DNA of 64,000 nucleotides. Origin: Panicum virgatum. Its lineage: Eukaryota; Streptophyta; Magnoliopsida; Poales; Poaceae. Location: positions 18,028,913 to 18,092,912 of the forward strand of contig NC_053147.1 of the NCBI RefSeq assembly GCF_016808335.1, given 5' to 3'. Under the pieces are notes generated by a model, which was given only the letters and a program-made list of their open reading frames with translations, searched no databases and was not told where the DNA came from. This document shows positions 43,230 through 56,569 of this stretch, in pieces (within the stretch, counting starts at the first letter, position 1; each line of letters starts with the position of its first letter). Made by a program: the position numbers and the translations under genes.

Positions 43230-46200
43230 TCAACTATAGTAACGTATCAACTTTCTCGTCGTCGGATCTTCTTGGGCGACGCTTAGACGGAGATCGCCAT
43301 GAAATTCGCCCTTAGGATTTATGACTTCATCGAGTAGAAATCCGCATATAGCTTCTTGAATTGCCCTGATCCGAGCGATTTCAATGAGTTCTTCTTTCAT
43401 CCACCAACGCTGTCACATTTTTCGATAAAAACATGAGAATAAAAAATAATGAATTAAAATAATGAGCAGATGTGATTGTGCTCACGTACATTGAATGCCT
43501 CCACTGTCATTTGCCCTTTTTCACTTGCAAAAGAGTTGATCCACTCGCATACGTAGTATCCACATAAGTTGTTTCCTTGGCCCTGTCTCCAACACTATGG
43601 ACAAATGTGGGTTACGATATAGAATTTTTCTGATGTTTATTGCGAATGACATTAGTAGTGAGAGTATATTCATACCGAAAAATCAGTCACCCAATGAAGA
43701 GGCTCGATTTCACCTATGGGCAAGCCTATGTGTTTGTGGAGGTAGCGACTCCATGCAGTATTTACCACCTCGATGATATCTTGGTACTTTGATATATCTT
43801 GCCTTAACGAGTCGTACACCAAGACCTTGTGCTCCTCAATCCGAATACAAAGCAATATCCAATGAAAGCTGTGCATATACATACGCATAACCAATTAATG
43901 TTGATCATAATAGTTATTAAATAGTATTATTAATATGAAGGGATTGAAAAAAAGAGGCTAACAAAGAACGACTCACTGATGGTTGTATGGCAAGAGAATG
44001 AAGGGACACATGCTATTTTTACGCAACCCCCTGTATATAACATTGACTATGTCTCTAGAATTTTGCGCTAACGATTTCTCGTGTATAATATCGGGGTCGA
44101 AGAACCCGACGTTATGGAAGTTCTTCTTTCGGCAAATTTGAATTTTTGACCTACGGGACACAAGAAAAACGGGGATCAGTCAACACACAAGGCTAAAAAT
44201 AATGAAACGAGAGACAATACTTACATGCACCATACACTCATGAGGGACTTGTGAAGGGCATCTTGATGGTATAAATCGTAAAGTGCTGCAAACTCGATAT
44301 ATACATCATCTCCCCCCCGCCAGAAATGCTCATCTTTAATCCGAGCTGGGAACATCTCTAATTCATTAGCTTTAGATTGCACGGCATACCATTTGTGTAA
44401 CTCGGCCATTCTCGTTGGTAGGAATGGTAGCAACTCTGGCCATATCAAAGGTTCACCAAGTACAAACTTTTTCTTGCCGCGTGCATTCTGTAGGGCCTCC
44501 CCAAGCAATTGAGCCCTTGTTAGGTCAGTTTGCAATATCATCCCAGCCATGGTCAATGGATCTCTTGATTCATCGGGACATTCTTCACGCGGCACTATCA
44601 ACGGAGGGATCGATTGTTTGGACTGCTCTCCGAGCTGGGGAACGGTCTTTGCATTAAGCCGCCGATTCTTGGGGTTGCTGTAGCTCTTTCTGATCTGACG
44701 ATCATAATCCGACTCCCTTTCTTTCTCCTTGGTAGGATCTTTAATGAAGTGTTTAATGAAGTGTGCCTTTGCAACCGGATCTATTTCCGGCTTCTTGTTC
44801 GCAGCCTCCCTCAGTAGCTTGCGCTTTAGCAAGAAGGTTTGAAACGATTCTTCTGCCTCTTCCTCTTCTGTAGCCTTCGCTTTCTTCTTTCTTTGCTGCT
44901 TATGAGATGGTTGGACCGAAGGTACCGTGTATGCCTTCTGTCGCTGACTCTGATTCTGTTGTGCGGCTGGTGATGATGCCGGAATTGGCTCGCTTTGTGC
45001 GGCTGGTGATGGCGGATCCTGTGCGGCTGGTGATGGCGGATCCATGCTGGGGTCCCGTGCAGGCGGTGGAGAAGGTGGGCCAACACTAGGATTCCTGTCA
45101 TCTAGCATTGGTGATCTTTGCCTTGAGCACCGAGCAGAATCTGTGGCTGCTTGCACCAATCTTATGTCGCGCTTTGGCCACGCGATCCTTGTGTGTACGG
45201 CATGTTGTAGTTCTGTTTCTTCAGGACCTATAGGGATCGGGAGGTCCATGTCTTCCCAGCGTTCTTCAGTAATTCGGTCAACAAAGACTCTGGCGAATCC
45301 TTCAGGAATCGGCTGGCAATGTATTGTCCCGCCCTCTTCTTGGACTTCCACATAACCCTCAGCACAAACTTTGAGCTTTTTCCCATAAAGAACTAGAAGC
45401 TCACATTGGGTCCTAACGGTGATGTCGTCAATGGGGTCCCTCGGCCTGTCGGCACCCAAATTAGGGTGCTCTGTGGAAGCAACACTGCTACGACGCTGAG
45501 AAGGGGGGCTAACCTCCACATTGGCAGCTGGTTGGTCCGAGCGTTGCCCAACTGTTGCCTCAAGTGACATTATCCGATTTTCTAGGCTACGGATCTTCTC
45601 TGTCACTACTGCCTTGCTTCTGCATCGGCTTCGGTAGGTTTCGAGATCTCCGGAAAAGCCATATTTCCATGGAACTACGCCCATGCCTCGGGTCCGTCCA
45701 GTGTGTTCCGCATTCCCAAGAGCGTAAGTCAGCTCGTCATTCTCTCTGTTGGGCTGGAAGGTTCCTTCTTCCGTACGCCTCATTGCGTCGTCGAGTCTTT
45801 GGGCAGCCTCTCTTAGTACGTCGCTAGTCACAAACATTCCAGTGTCGGGGTCTAGTGTGCCTCCATGAGCATAGAAGTAATACCTTGCTCGTTTGGGCCA
45901 ACTCAAGGTCTGCGGTACGATTCCTTTTACAATTAAATTATTTTCCATCTTTTCCCATTTCGGAACAGCAACCTTATAACCTCCAGGCCCAAGTCTATGG
46001 AAGTTTGTCTTTTTGCTAGCATTCATTTTGCCTTGAATCGAGGCTGCCATGCTATCAGCACTGTGCTTGTAATTCACGAATTCATTCCACCACTCTCGTT
46101 GCTTCTTCCAGACTTTATCAAAATCTGGTGTGAGGCCCTTGTTGACAAAGTTTGCGACCAATTTTTTCTTGAACGAGGCGAACTGAATTGCCATCTTCTT

Positions 46201-47005
46201 AAATGCCCATCCCTTTACTTTGTCAGCTTTGCCTGGGGGAAAGTTGAAGTGCAACGACACCTCTTTCCATAACAAATCTTTCTCTGAATCTGGCACGATA
46301 TCTTCAGGTCGATCAGAGACTTTATTTTTCTTCCAAAGCTTATACTTTATGGGGACACTTTCCCTAACAAGATATCCCAATTGATTTACAAATGTTGTCT
46401 TAATTTGACCAGGGGCTAGTGGCTCGCCGGTTGCTTCGTTGATCTCCGTGATGGTCGTACATCCTACCATCTTCCTCTTGGAGCCACGTTTCCGTTTAGG
46501 CTTCGTCGATCCTGATGCCTGAAAGAATCGCAAATTTATCAAGCGGGTTGCTAGCAACTAGTGGACGTCGCGGCAGGTATGCGTAACCTTCATAACCCGC
46601 AAGCAAGGGTTCCAGATCGAAAATTATCATGATATTAGGTAACTTATTGACTGAAACATTCATAAGAATTTATAGCTGGAGCACGACTCCTTACACAAGG
46701 ACTGAAATCATCAACAAAGCTAGCAACATAACACAAATAGTTACCTAACATATCTTGCTCCTAACATATATATTGACAAAACGTTTATCCTGATGCCTGA
46801 AAGAATCACTAAACTTTTATACCTCGGCTTCCTCGACATTTCCTTCTTCCTCCCCACTAATATCTTGCTCCTCGTCGCCATGATAATGCAAGTTTAAAAA
46901 TTGGCTGCCATCGTTCTCGTCCTCATCAAACTCTGGAGCTATGTGCCCAGTACTACCACGAATGAGCTCGTGCATTAACTCGTCTTGGTTGTCCGTAGGA
47001 TCCAT
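43230..47005 (-). CDS. CACTA second gene: Transposase_24-type protein fused to a Ulp1-like (C48) peptidase
   Basis: There are six coding exons, 47005-46823, 46518-44225, 44150-43977, 43868-43676, 43594-43490 and 43409-43230, joined in phase to 1042 residues. The N-terminal part is acidic. The middle fits the plant transposase family PF03004 (FKKKLVANFVNKGLTPDFD, WKKQREWWNEFVNYKHS), followed by proline- and glutamine-rich linkers. The C-terminus has the layout of a Ulp1 cysteine protease: HWILLCIR with the His, VLVYDSL with the Asp, then QGNNLCGYYVCEW with the Gln and Cys. Such proteins probably help bind element ends; the peptidase may act on SUMO-like targets. A non-coding first exon ends at 49142 and its 2.1-kb intron carries a captured host fragment. 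The splice model comes from the sequence alone. Confidence 0.88.
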
Positions 47006-47271
47006 TTCCACTGCCTGAAACAATAAAAAACAAAGAGAGTGTAGGATTAGCTGCGTTAGACTTATATTGCTATCTGTGTATTTACTCTTGTGTATCTTCC
47101 CTTTTGGGCACTGTAATTCATTTGAGCTGCATACCTGTCACAACTCACAAGGTGCACACATCTGCATGTTGCATGCGAATTGACATGTTTTTATCTCAGG
47201 ATTTAGTTCCTCCTAATTAGGTTCTCTGCCTGATTATTGCTAAGACACTTCCTTCTATAATCATTTTCCAG

Positions 47272-48977
<1,706 letters not shown>

Positions 48978-49141
48978 TAATAGCCAATTGCAATTCAGGA
49001 ATTCAGGAATGCACTGAATCAATGCTGATGGACATATTGTTGATGTTTTTGTATTTGCACTGAATTAAGGAATGCATATTCCTCTAATCTGTTCACTCAA
49101 ATTTTAGAAAATATTTATGAGACAAGAAGCAAGAGCTTTAC

Positions 49142-49490
49142 CTGGGATTGGGCGAAGAGGAGGCCGGCGCCGTTTCCGGTGAAGCGCAGGGCGTTGGGGC
49201 GGCGTCGGGGCGGCCCCGGGACGAGGTTGCGCCGGCGAGGCACCAGGCGGCGACGACGACGAGGCGCGCAGTGGCGCGGCCGAGGACGACGAGGTCGGGG
49301 CAGCGCGCGGGCTGGGGCAGGGCGGCGTCGGGGCGGCACCGGGGGACGAGCTCGCGCTGGCGCGGCGGGGGACGCGAGTGCTGCGCGGCCGGCACGGCGT
49401 GCCGGGCCGGGGAGGTCGACGACGACGCGCGGCGGCGCACGCGGGGGAGGGACGGCCGGGGACGGGGGCGGCGGCGAACGTCGATCTGAA
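49142..49490 (-). other. Non-coding first exon of the second CACTA gene (inferred)
   Basis: The block is very GC-rich and ends with CCCAG/GTAAAG at 49142/49141. The matching acceptor lies at 47015-47016, nine bases before the ATG of the second gene. TATA-like CATAAATC lies near 49515-49522, just downstream of the hairpin array. Open frames in the block do not join the coding frame. Confidence 0.6.
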
Positions 49491-49536
49491 TTTTGTGAAG
49501 TGTGGGAGAGAAGGGATTTATGGGGGGAGTGCTCGG

Positions 49537-49674
49537 TTAGTGCCGGCTAACAATACCAGCCGGCACTAACATGCCCTCTGTGACGTCATCTGGCCATGTT
49601 AGTGCCGGCTGGTAATTCTAGCCGGCACTAATGTTCGTACGTTAGTGCCGGCTAGAATTACCAGCCGGCACTAA
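49537..49674. repeat. Internal TTAGTGCCGGC hairpin array
   Basis: Three inverted pairs of TTAGTGCCGGC/GCCGGCACTAA lie far from either end, directly upstream of the second gene's putative promoter. One unit, with loop TAGAATTACCA, also occurs in the right-end array. Confidence 0.9.
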
Positions 49675-49679
49675 CCTGT

Positions 49680-50244
49680 CCCACCTGGCGCGAACCAAAT
49701 TTTGCCCGCCCCAATTCTCTTTTACACAAAATCTTTAATATTAATAAATTTATTCGTAATAGGCTTAATAATTAGATTAACAAAACAAAAATTGATGTCT
49801 TGTTTTTTTAAGTATATTGTTAATTATATCTACACAATAAATAGTAATTGAAGTAAATGAATGAATATGCTTGCATTATCAATTATGTGTAGTTTATACG
49901 GTTTATATGTATATATGCTTCTGTTATTCATAATAAATCGAAAATATTTCATTTTTATCCATGCAAAAATATTCAAAAAACTTTTCAGTAATAGCTTATA
50001 CAATGATGTAATCAATTCGCAAATTACTTGATTATTTATTTGTAATTTATTGTTTCAACGCTTCTAGTAATGCAAAATTAGTGAAAGTAAATAATATTTA
50101 TACCATGCAAAAATATAATATTATCTGAAGATGATATTGTGTTCTAATTGCATGAATAGTATCGAGAATTGAGATAAATACGACACGATGTGTTACATTA
50201 CATCACTTAATGAGAAAATACAATATATAATTTATATAAAACTA
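49680..50244. other. AT-rich spacer between the two CACTA genes
   Basis: No gene was found. It probably holds the 3' UTR of the TNP2 gene. Confidence 0.5.
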
Positions 50245-53200
50245 CTACTCATTATCATTATCTACTGCAACATTGATGATCTTCTTTTTGACGAAAGTGC
50301 CTTGCGCGTGATCACGGCGTAAGTAAGGCATGTCCTCTTTGGATAAGAGGATGCTGGGGTCAACGTCAACTGAGAATGGAGGAAGGTCATCAATCTGGTC
50401 ATAATCTTCCGAATTGTCCGAAATATCATCAACTCCAATAACTTTTCTTTTTCCTGGAAGAACTATGTGCCGTTTCGGCTCATTTCCAGCCTTGTCTGCT
50501 TCAGGCGTCTTATCCGACTTTTTCTTCGGTTTGCTCGACATATCCTTCACATAGAACACTTGTGTCACATCCTTGGCTAGAACGAATGGTTCATCTTTAT
50601 ATCCAATCTTTTTAAAGTCAACTATGGTCATCCCATACCGGTCCTTCGTTACGCCTCCTCCAACCACCCATTCGCAACGAAACAGAGGGACAACTATGGG
50701 TCCATATTCAAGTTCCCATATCTCATCTATGACACCATAGTAATTGTTCTTTTCTCCATTACTATTTACTATACACATACGGACACCACTATTTTGGTTG
50801 GTGCTTTTTTTGTCTTGAGCTCTCGTGTAAAATGTATACCCATTGATTTCGTACCCTTGGTATTGCTGCACGGTGATTGATGGTCCCCTAGCAAGCCATT
50901 GAAGTTCTTGATCAACTGTGTTTTTGCCCAATAATTTTCGTCTGAACCAGCCGTCAAAAGTTTTTATATGTTGGCGTGTAATCCAAGCAAGATTCTTCTG
51001 TGGATTTTCAGACAGTATAATATTCATGTGCTCGTCAATATATGGAGCCACCTTGGATGAATTCTGAAGAACCGTGAAGTTCGCTTGGCTGAATTCACTA
51101 CAAGGGATGTTCACATTACATTTCTTTCCTAGTGTGCCTTTTCCCTTTAGTCGCCCCTCATGGTGTGACACAGGGAGCCCAATCGGATTGAGATCAGGAA
51201 GATAGTCAACACAAAACTCAATGACCTCCTCTGTTCCATAGCCCTTAGCAATGCATCCTTCTGGGCGAGAACGTTTACGCACGTACTTCTTCAATACGGC
51301 CATGAACCTCTCGAAAGGGAACATATTGTGTAGAAAAACAGGACCCAGGATAGTTATTTCTGTCACAATATGAACTAGAAGGTGTGTCATAATGTTGAAG
51401 AAGGAAGGTGGGAAGACCATCTCGAAGCTGACAAGACATTCGACAATGTCTTTCTGCAGCTTTATTAGATTATTTGGATTAATTACTTTTTGCGAAATTT
51501 CATTCATGAACGCACAAAGCTTTACAACTGCCAATCTCACATTTTCCGGTAGAACACCCCTCAGTATAACCGGAAGTAATTGTGTCATCAGGACGTGGCA
51601 GTCATGGGACTTCAAATTTTGGAATTTCTTCTCTTTCACATTTATTATGCCTTGTATATTTGAGGAGTACCCAGACGGGACCTTGATACTGTTCAAGCAA
51701 TCGAACATACTTTCCTTCTCCTCTTTGCTCAGATTATAGCTAGCAGGTTTTAAATAGTGGCATCCTTTGTCTCTCTTCTCGGGTTGCAAGCCTTGTCGCC
51801 CAGCTAGCTGCTGCATGTCGCGCCTTGCTTCCAAAGTGTCTTTTGACTTACCATACACTCCCAGAAAGCCTAGTAGGTTCACGCAAAGATTCTTCGACAG
51901 ATGCATCACATCAATTGCGTTGCGAACTTGTAAGACTTGCCAATAAGGTAGGTTCCACAATATAGACTTCTTCTTCCACATTGAAACATGTCCCTGGTCA
52001 TCCTTGGGAACAGGTTGGCTACCGGGACCCTTTCCAAATACTACCTTCACATTCTTGATCATCGAGAATACACGCTTTCCATTACGGAACAGAGGCTTAG
52101 GACGAGTTTCGGGTTCTCCTTTGAAATGCTTCCCTTCGGTTCTTAGGGGGTGATCGGTAGGAAGGAATCGGCGATGGCCCATGTATACGCACTTCTTACA
52201 GTGTTTCAAATAAATGCTATCGGTCTCATCATAACAGTGGGTGCAGGCCATGTATCCCATGTTTGACTGTCCCGAAAGTTTTGCAAGTGCAGGCCAATCA
52301 TTGATGCATACAAAAAGCAAAGCTCGGAGGTTGAAGGACTCCTGTTTATACTCATCCCACACACGTACACCTTCTTCTTTCCAGAGTAGTAAGAGATCAT
52401 CCATCAAGGGTTGCAGGAACACATCAATGTCGTTGCCAGGTTCTTTTGGCCCTTCTATAAGCACCGTCATCATGATGAACTTACGCTTCAGGCACAACCA
52501 AGGAGGAAGGTTGAACATACATAGGGTCACGGGCCATGTACTATGAGCGCTGCCAAACTCACCATACGGATTCATTCCATCCGCACTTAGAGCAAATCTT
52601 ATATTCCTTGGGTCGTTGTCAAATTGAGGATACTCTCGGTTAAGATTTCTCCACTGGGACCCATCTGCTGGGTGTCTGATCATGTGATCCTCCTTACGAT
52701 CTTCTTTGTGCCACCGCATCAACTTAGCGTTATCCTTATTTTTGAAAAAGCGTTTCAGACGTGGTATTATAGGGAAGTACCACACCAACTTTGCGGGAAC
52801 TCTCTTCTTTACCAGCTGCCCATCAACATCACCTGGATCATCTCGCCTGATCTTATACCGCAATGCGCTGCAAACAGGACAAGCTTCCAAATTCTTGTAT
52901 TCGCCGCGATACAGGATGCAGTCGTTAGGACATGCGTGAATCTTTTGCACGTCCAATCCAAGAGGGCAAACCATCTTTTTAGCTTCGTATGTTGTTGACG
53001 GCAGTTCATTACCTTCAGGAAGCATGTTCTTTACAATCTTTAATAGCTCACCAAATCCCTTATCGGTGACACCATTAGTTGCCTTCCATTTCAGCATCTC
53101 CAGCGTGGTACCCAACTTCTTCTGCTCCGGTTTGCAACAAGGGAACAACGGCTTTTTGTGATCCTCCAACATCTTCTCAAATTTTAATGCCTCCTTCATA

Positions 53201-53619
53201 GTCTCACTGTCTTTATGTGCATCAAGCAACGCCTGACCTAGCTCGTCAGGTGGCTCCTCTTGTGCAACATTTGCTTCACCCTCGTCCATTGGTTCATCTT
53301 GAAAGCCACCTGCTTCATGAACCCATGCCCAATCTGGAAGATTGTTATCACCATCGTCATCTTCTTCATTATCTTCCATCATAACTCCAACTTCGCCGTG
53401 CTTGGTCCAAAGGGTATAGTTACTCATGAATCCATTCAAGGCCAGGTGATTCCATAGAGTATCTCTTTTTCGGAATTCCTTTTTATTTTCGCAAACACTG
53501 CATGGACAACACATTAAACCCTTTGGCGATCTATTTGCCATTGCCGCCTTGAGAAAAGAATCTAAACCCTGAATCCATGCCGAGGTGCTCCGGCTTCCGT
53601 GCATCCATTGCCGGTCCAT
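50245..53619 (-). CDS. CACTA transposase (TNP2/TNPD type)
   Basis: A single uninterrupted frame of 1124 residues encodes the transposase. The N-terminus has the transposase-associated domain (MDRQWMHGSR, then CCPCSVCENKK and NGFMSNYTLWTKHGE). The Tnp2 core (about 250-560) contains ALSADGMNPYGEFGSAHSTW, CINDWPALAKLSGQSNMGYM and NAIDVMHLSKNLC. A DUF4218 region follows (about 680-790, with VTEITILGPVFLHNMFPFER), then DUF4216 (about 960-1040, VPLFRCEWVVGGGVTKDRYG). The protein cuts and moves the element by binding its ends. TTTGTACAG directly before the ATG is a splice acceptor, paired with CCAAAG/GTTAGT at 54178/54177, so there is a 5' UTR intron. No stop or shift is present. Confidence 0.95.
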   Translation of the reverse strand: MDRQWMHGSRSTSAWIQGLDSFLKAAMANRSPKGLMCCPCSVCENKKEFRKRDTLWNHLALNGFMSNYTLWTKHGEVGVMMEDNEEDDDGDNNLPDWAWVHEAGGFQDEPMDEGEANVAQEEPPDELGQALLDAHKDSETMKEALKFEKMLEDHKKPLFPCCKPEQKKLGTTLEMLKWKATNGVTDKGFGELLKIVKNMLPEGNELPSTTYEAKKMVCPLGLDVQKIHACPNDCILYRGEYKNLEACPVCSALRYKIRRDDPGDVDGQLVKKRVPAKLVWYFPIIPRLKRFFKNKDNAKLMRWHKEDRKEDHMIRHPADGSQWRNLNREYPQFDNDPRNIRFALSADGMNPYGEFGSAHSTWPVTLCMFNLPPWLCLKRKFIMMTVLIEGPKEPGNDIDVFLQPLMDDLLLLWKEEGVRVWDEYKQESFNLRALLFVCINDWPALAKLSGQSNMGYMACTHCYDETDSIYLKHCKKCVYMGHRRFLPTDHPLRTEGKHFKGEPETRPKPLFRNGKRVFSMIKNVKVVFGKGPGSQPVPKDDQGHVSMWKKKSILWNLPYWQVLQVRNAIDVMHLSKNLCVNLLGFLGVYGKSKDTLEARRDMQQLAGRQGLQPEKRDKGCHYLKPASYNLSKEEKESMFDCLNSIKVPSGYSSNIQGIINVKEKKFQNLKSHDCHVLMTQLLPVILRGVLPENVRLAVVKLCAFMNEISQKVINPNNLIKLQKDIVECLVSFEMVFPPSFFNIMTHLLVHIVTEITILGPVFLHNMFPFERFMAVLKKYVRKRSRPEGCIAKGYGTEEVIEFCVDYLPDLNPIGLPVSHHEGRLKGKGTLGKKCNVNIPCSEFSQANFTVLQNSSKVAPYIDEHMNIILSENPQKNLAWITRQHIKTFDGWFRRKLLGKNTVDQELQWLARGPSITVQQYQGYEINGYTFYTRAQDKKSTNQNSGVRMCIVNSNGEKNNYYGVIDEIWELEYGPIVVPLFRCEWVVGGGVTKDRYGMTIVDFKKIGYKDEPFVLAKDVTQVFYVKDMSSKPKKKSDKTPEADKAGNEPKRHIVLPGKRKVIGVDDISDNSEDYDQIDDLPPFSVDVDPSILLSKEDMPYLRRDHAQGTFVKKKIINVAVDNDNE

Positions 53620-54326
53620 CTGTACAAATTAAAAAAATCATGCTCATTATCCCTAAAAACAGGTTACTATGAAGTAATTCAAAAAAAATGTAAGTGTGTC
53701 ATAGGCCACATATCTAGTAAATTTAAACTAAATAGCAAAATAAATTGGCACAATAACATATACACATGTCACCATAAAATAATTCAAAAAAATCATTCTA
53801 AATGTGTGATAGTCAAACTATATAGTAATCATTCTCTAAAAAGCAACAAATAAATTCTACCTTGCTCAAATTAATGAACAAATTAATAAATCATGCTCAT
53901 TTTCCCTCATCCTTAAAATTCTTAAAATTTTGCATTATAACATGTACACATGTCCCCGTGAAATAATTCAAAAAAATTACTCTAAATGTGTCATAGTCAA
54001 ACTATCTAGAAAACCTTATCTAAAAAGTAACAAATCGATTCTATTTTGCTCAAATTAATGAACAAATCGGAAAATTATGCTCATTTTTCCTCAACCTTAA
54101 AATCACTATTTTCTTTATCTAGAAAGCATGAAACAAAGAATAAACACCGTGAAAGAAGGGTGGAAGAAGCTACTAACCTTTGGTGCACTTGGATGGGTGA
54201 AATCCTCACAAATTTGGAGGGAAATGGGCAGCACCTCCCCTCTAACACGCCATGAGAGAGAGGAGGAGCTCGGCCAAATGAAATGGTCGGGCTGGGGAAG
54301 AAGGAGTGCCTGATATACAGGGCAAT

Positions 54327-54594
54327 TTAGTGCCGGCTGGTGGTTCTAGCCGGCACTAAGTGTGTACTTTTAGTGCCGGCTAGAATTACCAGCCGGCACT
54401 AACTTGTAATTGACCAAGTTAGTGCCGGCTAGAATTTCCAGCCGGCACTAACGTGTCTTATGACCGTTGTGGCATGCGAGCGAACCGTTGGGGGATGGCA
54501 CGTTAGTGCCGGCTGGTGTTGCTAGCCGGCACTAACGTGCCCGCCTTGTACTGTACATGCACGTTAGTGCCGGCTCCTATTGGACCGGCACTAA
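54327..54594. repeat. Right subterminal repeat array of the CACTA element
   Basis: Five inverted pairs of TTAGTGCCGGC/GCCGGCACTAA. A TATA-like TATATC near 54312-54317 (minus strand) follows directly on the side of the TNP2 gene. Confidence 0.9.
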
Positions 54595-54842
54595 CGTGCT
54601 GGTACCAATATGACATTCTCCAGCAGTGTGAAGCCTTCTGGCACGCCGTCGGACAGACTCCCTCCGTCGTGGCACTGCATGAGGTTCTGGACCGGGCACG
54701 ATGGCAGATCGAGACCGCCATGATCAGGACGGAGGTCGAAGCCGCCGCCTAGAAATTCGCTGAGGAGGCCATCGTCGCTCGAGCGGCATGGCAGGCACGG
54801 CTCCGCCGCGTACTGCATACTCCAGCCGCCGAATTCGTCCAT

Positions 54843-55234
54843 CGATCTATGCACGGCCGGCGCGGCGACGCCTCCGGCAGCAAGATTTGGAATCGGACTG
54901 ATTGCCGCTGCAAAGTGATAGCAACTTCGTGCAGACGAAGTGAACTCTCGTCAGTACAGAATTGGTGAGCTGATTTGCAGTTACCAAACTGCACAATTTT
55001 GCAAACGAGAAGAGAACAAAATTTTCCTACAAATAAACAAGATATATCAGATCAGCTGCACACAGCAATAATATACCTGCCTCTCAAATTGACTGAGGAA
55101 TTGCTGATTCAAGCTTGCCGGCAGGGGCTGCCCTGGCTGCACCGATCTGTGACTGACGGGTTCTGAAAATTGCAGTGCAGGGTAGCTAGGATGGTCCTCG
55201 ATCTACCAGTGGATTGGCTGTGCAGATGGGCGTC
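54843..55234 (-). other. 5' UTR and probable UTR intron of the bHLH gene
   Basis: A donor GAGGCAG/GTATAT lies near 55078 on the minus strand, with acceptor candidates between 55030 and 54910. No upstream ATG in frame with the bHLH protein was found. Confidence 0.45.
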
Positions 55235-55241
55235 TTTTATA
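55235..55241 (-). promoter_or_regulatory. TATA box of the bHLH gene
   Basis: CTATAAAAG on the minus strand lies about 395 bases before the ATG at 54842, leaving room for a leader with a small intron. Confidence 0.6.
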
Positions 55242-55386
55242 GACGGCCTGAGCTGTATGTAGGCTAAGCTGTAGCGCTGGCCAAATTTGTTTCCTTTTTC
55301 GGTAGGAAAAGTCAAGCTTTTTTGCATTCTGTGGGGACACTTGCCGTTAGGGGCTGGGACAGCAAAACTACACGCGAAGCTGAATC

Positions 55387-56154
55387 TACGGTCGACCGTG
55401 ACTTCCGTCTCCAGCGGTCGATCTCCCAACAGATCCCATATGGTGGGACCCACCACCCACTCCCACCTTTTGGATCCCGCGCCCCTCCTTCCTCCCGCAG
55501 GCAGTCCGCAGCTCTCTTTCCTCCTTCCCTCTTAGTGGATCATGCACCCCTCCTTCCACCCGCAGCTCTCCTTCCTCCTTCCCTCTCAGATCCGCGGCGG
55601 CGGCCCTTCTCCTTCCTCCTGCATCCTCGGTGCGGCGGCGGCGGCCGCGGGGAGATCCGCCCGCGGCGTGCTGGCGGCGGCGGGGCGGGGAACTCCGCCC
55701 GCGAGCTCGCCCCTGGTGGCAGGGTGGCGGCTGCGGGGAGGCGGCGACGACGGGCAGCGCCGCCTCCCGCGCACCGACATGTTTTTTTTTTCTTTTTTTT
55801 CAAATTTTTTACCTGATATTGTTTTTTTGATGTAAAAATTTTTCTCATGAGATTTTTTAATTTGTTTTCGTACAACCTTCCAAATTTTTTCTTTGAAAGT
55901 TTCCCCTCTCCCCTAATTTTCTGCTGCTCTCCATTTTCCCTTGAAAATTTTTTTCGCTCTCTTGAAATTTTTCTCGACCTTTTTTATTTTTTTCGCTCTC
56001 CAAAAAATTTTCTTAAACTTTTTTATTTTTTTTATCTCCAAAAAAAATTCTTGAATTTTTTTTTTAGAAAACGACAAAAAATTTACTAAAAATGGAAAAA
56101 AAATATAGCTGTCAGAAATCGACCGTATGGAGCCTCTCCGTACGGTCGACCGTA
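55387..56154. mobile_element. Candidate terminal-inverted-repeat element with GC-rich cargo
   Basis: TACGGTCGACCGT occurs at both ends. Inward of it, CTCCA and CGGTCGAT also recur inverted at matching distances. The interior has a GC-rich block (55560-55790) like a gene's 5' UTR, then T-rich low-complexity DNA. No transposase is present. Ends and target duplication are not settled. Confidence 0.35.
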
Positions 56155-56411
56155 AATTAGTATCCCCCAAAACTGCACCGCTAGACCGCAGCGTTACAGG
56201 CACAACTCACGAGTACAAACTGACAGTTGCGTTTGCCTGCGCTGGGCTTAAAACTGTAAAGGGATCTCCGAACTCTCTAGTAACATTTTTGAGTTTGTGA
56301 TGCAAGAATTCTTCTCGCTTTATTTTGGTTTTGAAATCTTAACATGATGGCATTTGGTTCTAACAGAAAAATTGTTTAGGCCTCCTTCACTCCATTGGAG
56401 TAGTTATGAGG

Positions 56412-56520
56412 TACTCCCTCCGTTCCAAAATACATGTCATTTTAGCTTTTCTAGATTCATAGTATTTATTATGCGTCTAGATAGGATTGAAGTGTCCTAT
56501 ATTTAGGGATGTTCTTCAAA
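56412..56520 (+). mobile_element. Truncated Stowaway-type MITE
   Basis: TACTCCCTCCGTTCCAAAAT is the typical Stowaway end, including the TA target. The opposite end was not found nearby. Confidence 0.65.
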
Positions 56521-56535
56521 CAGTCTAGTTTCATC

Positions 56536-56564
56536 TATCTCTCTCTCTCTCTCTCTCTCTCTCC
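56536..56564. repeat. (CT)n microsatellite
   Basis: About a dozen CT units are followed by a C-rich stretch. Confidence 0.9.
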
Positions 56565-56569
56565 CTCCC

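Noticed and set aside
49115..49550. A coding exon in the GC-rich block before the second CACTA gene
   Set aside because: The only good splice join does not keep its frame with the ATG at 47005, so it is better read as a non-coding first exon.
55322..55835. A 164-codon frame
   Set aside because: It runs through CTCC-rich and GC-rich low-complexity DNA, is open in other frames as well, and matches nothing known.
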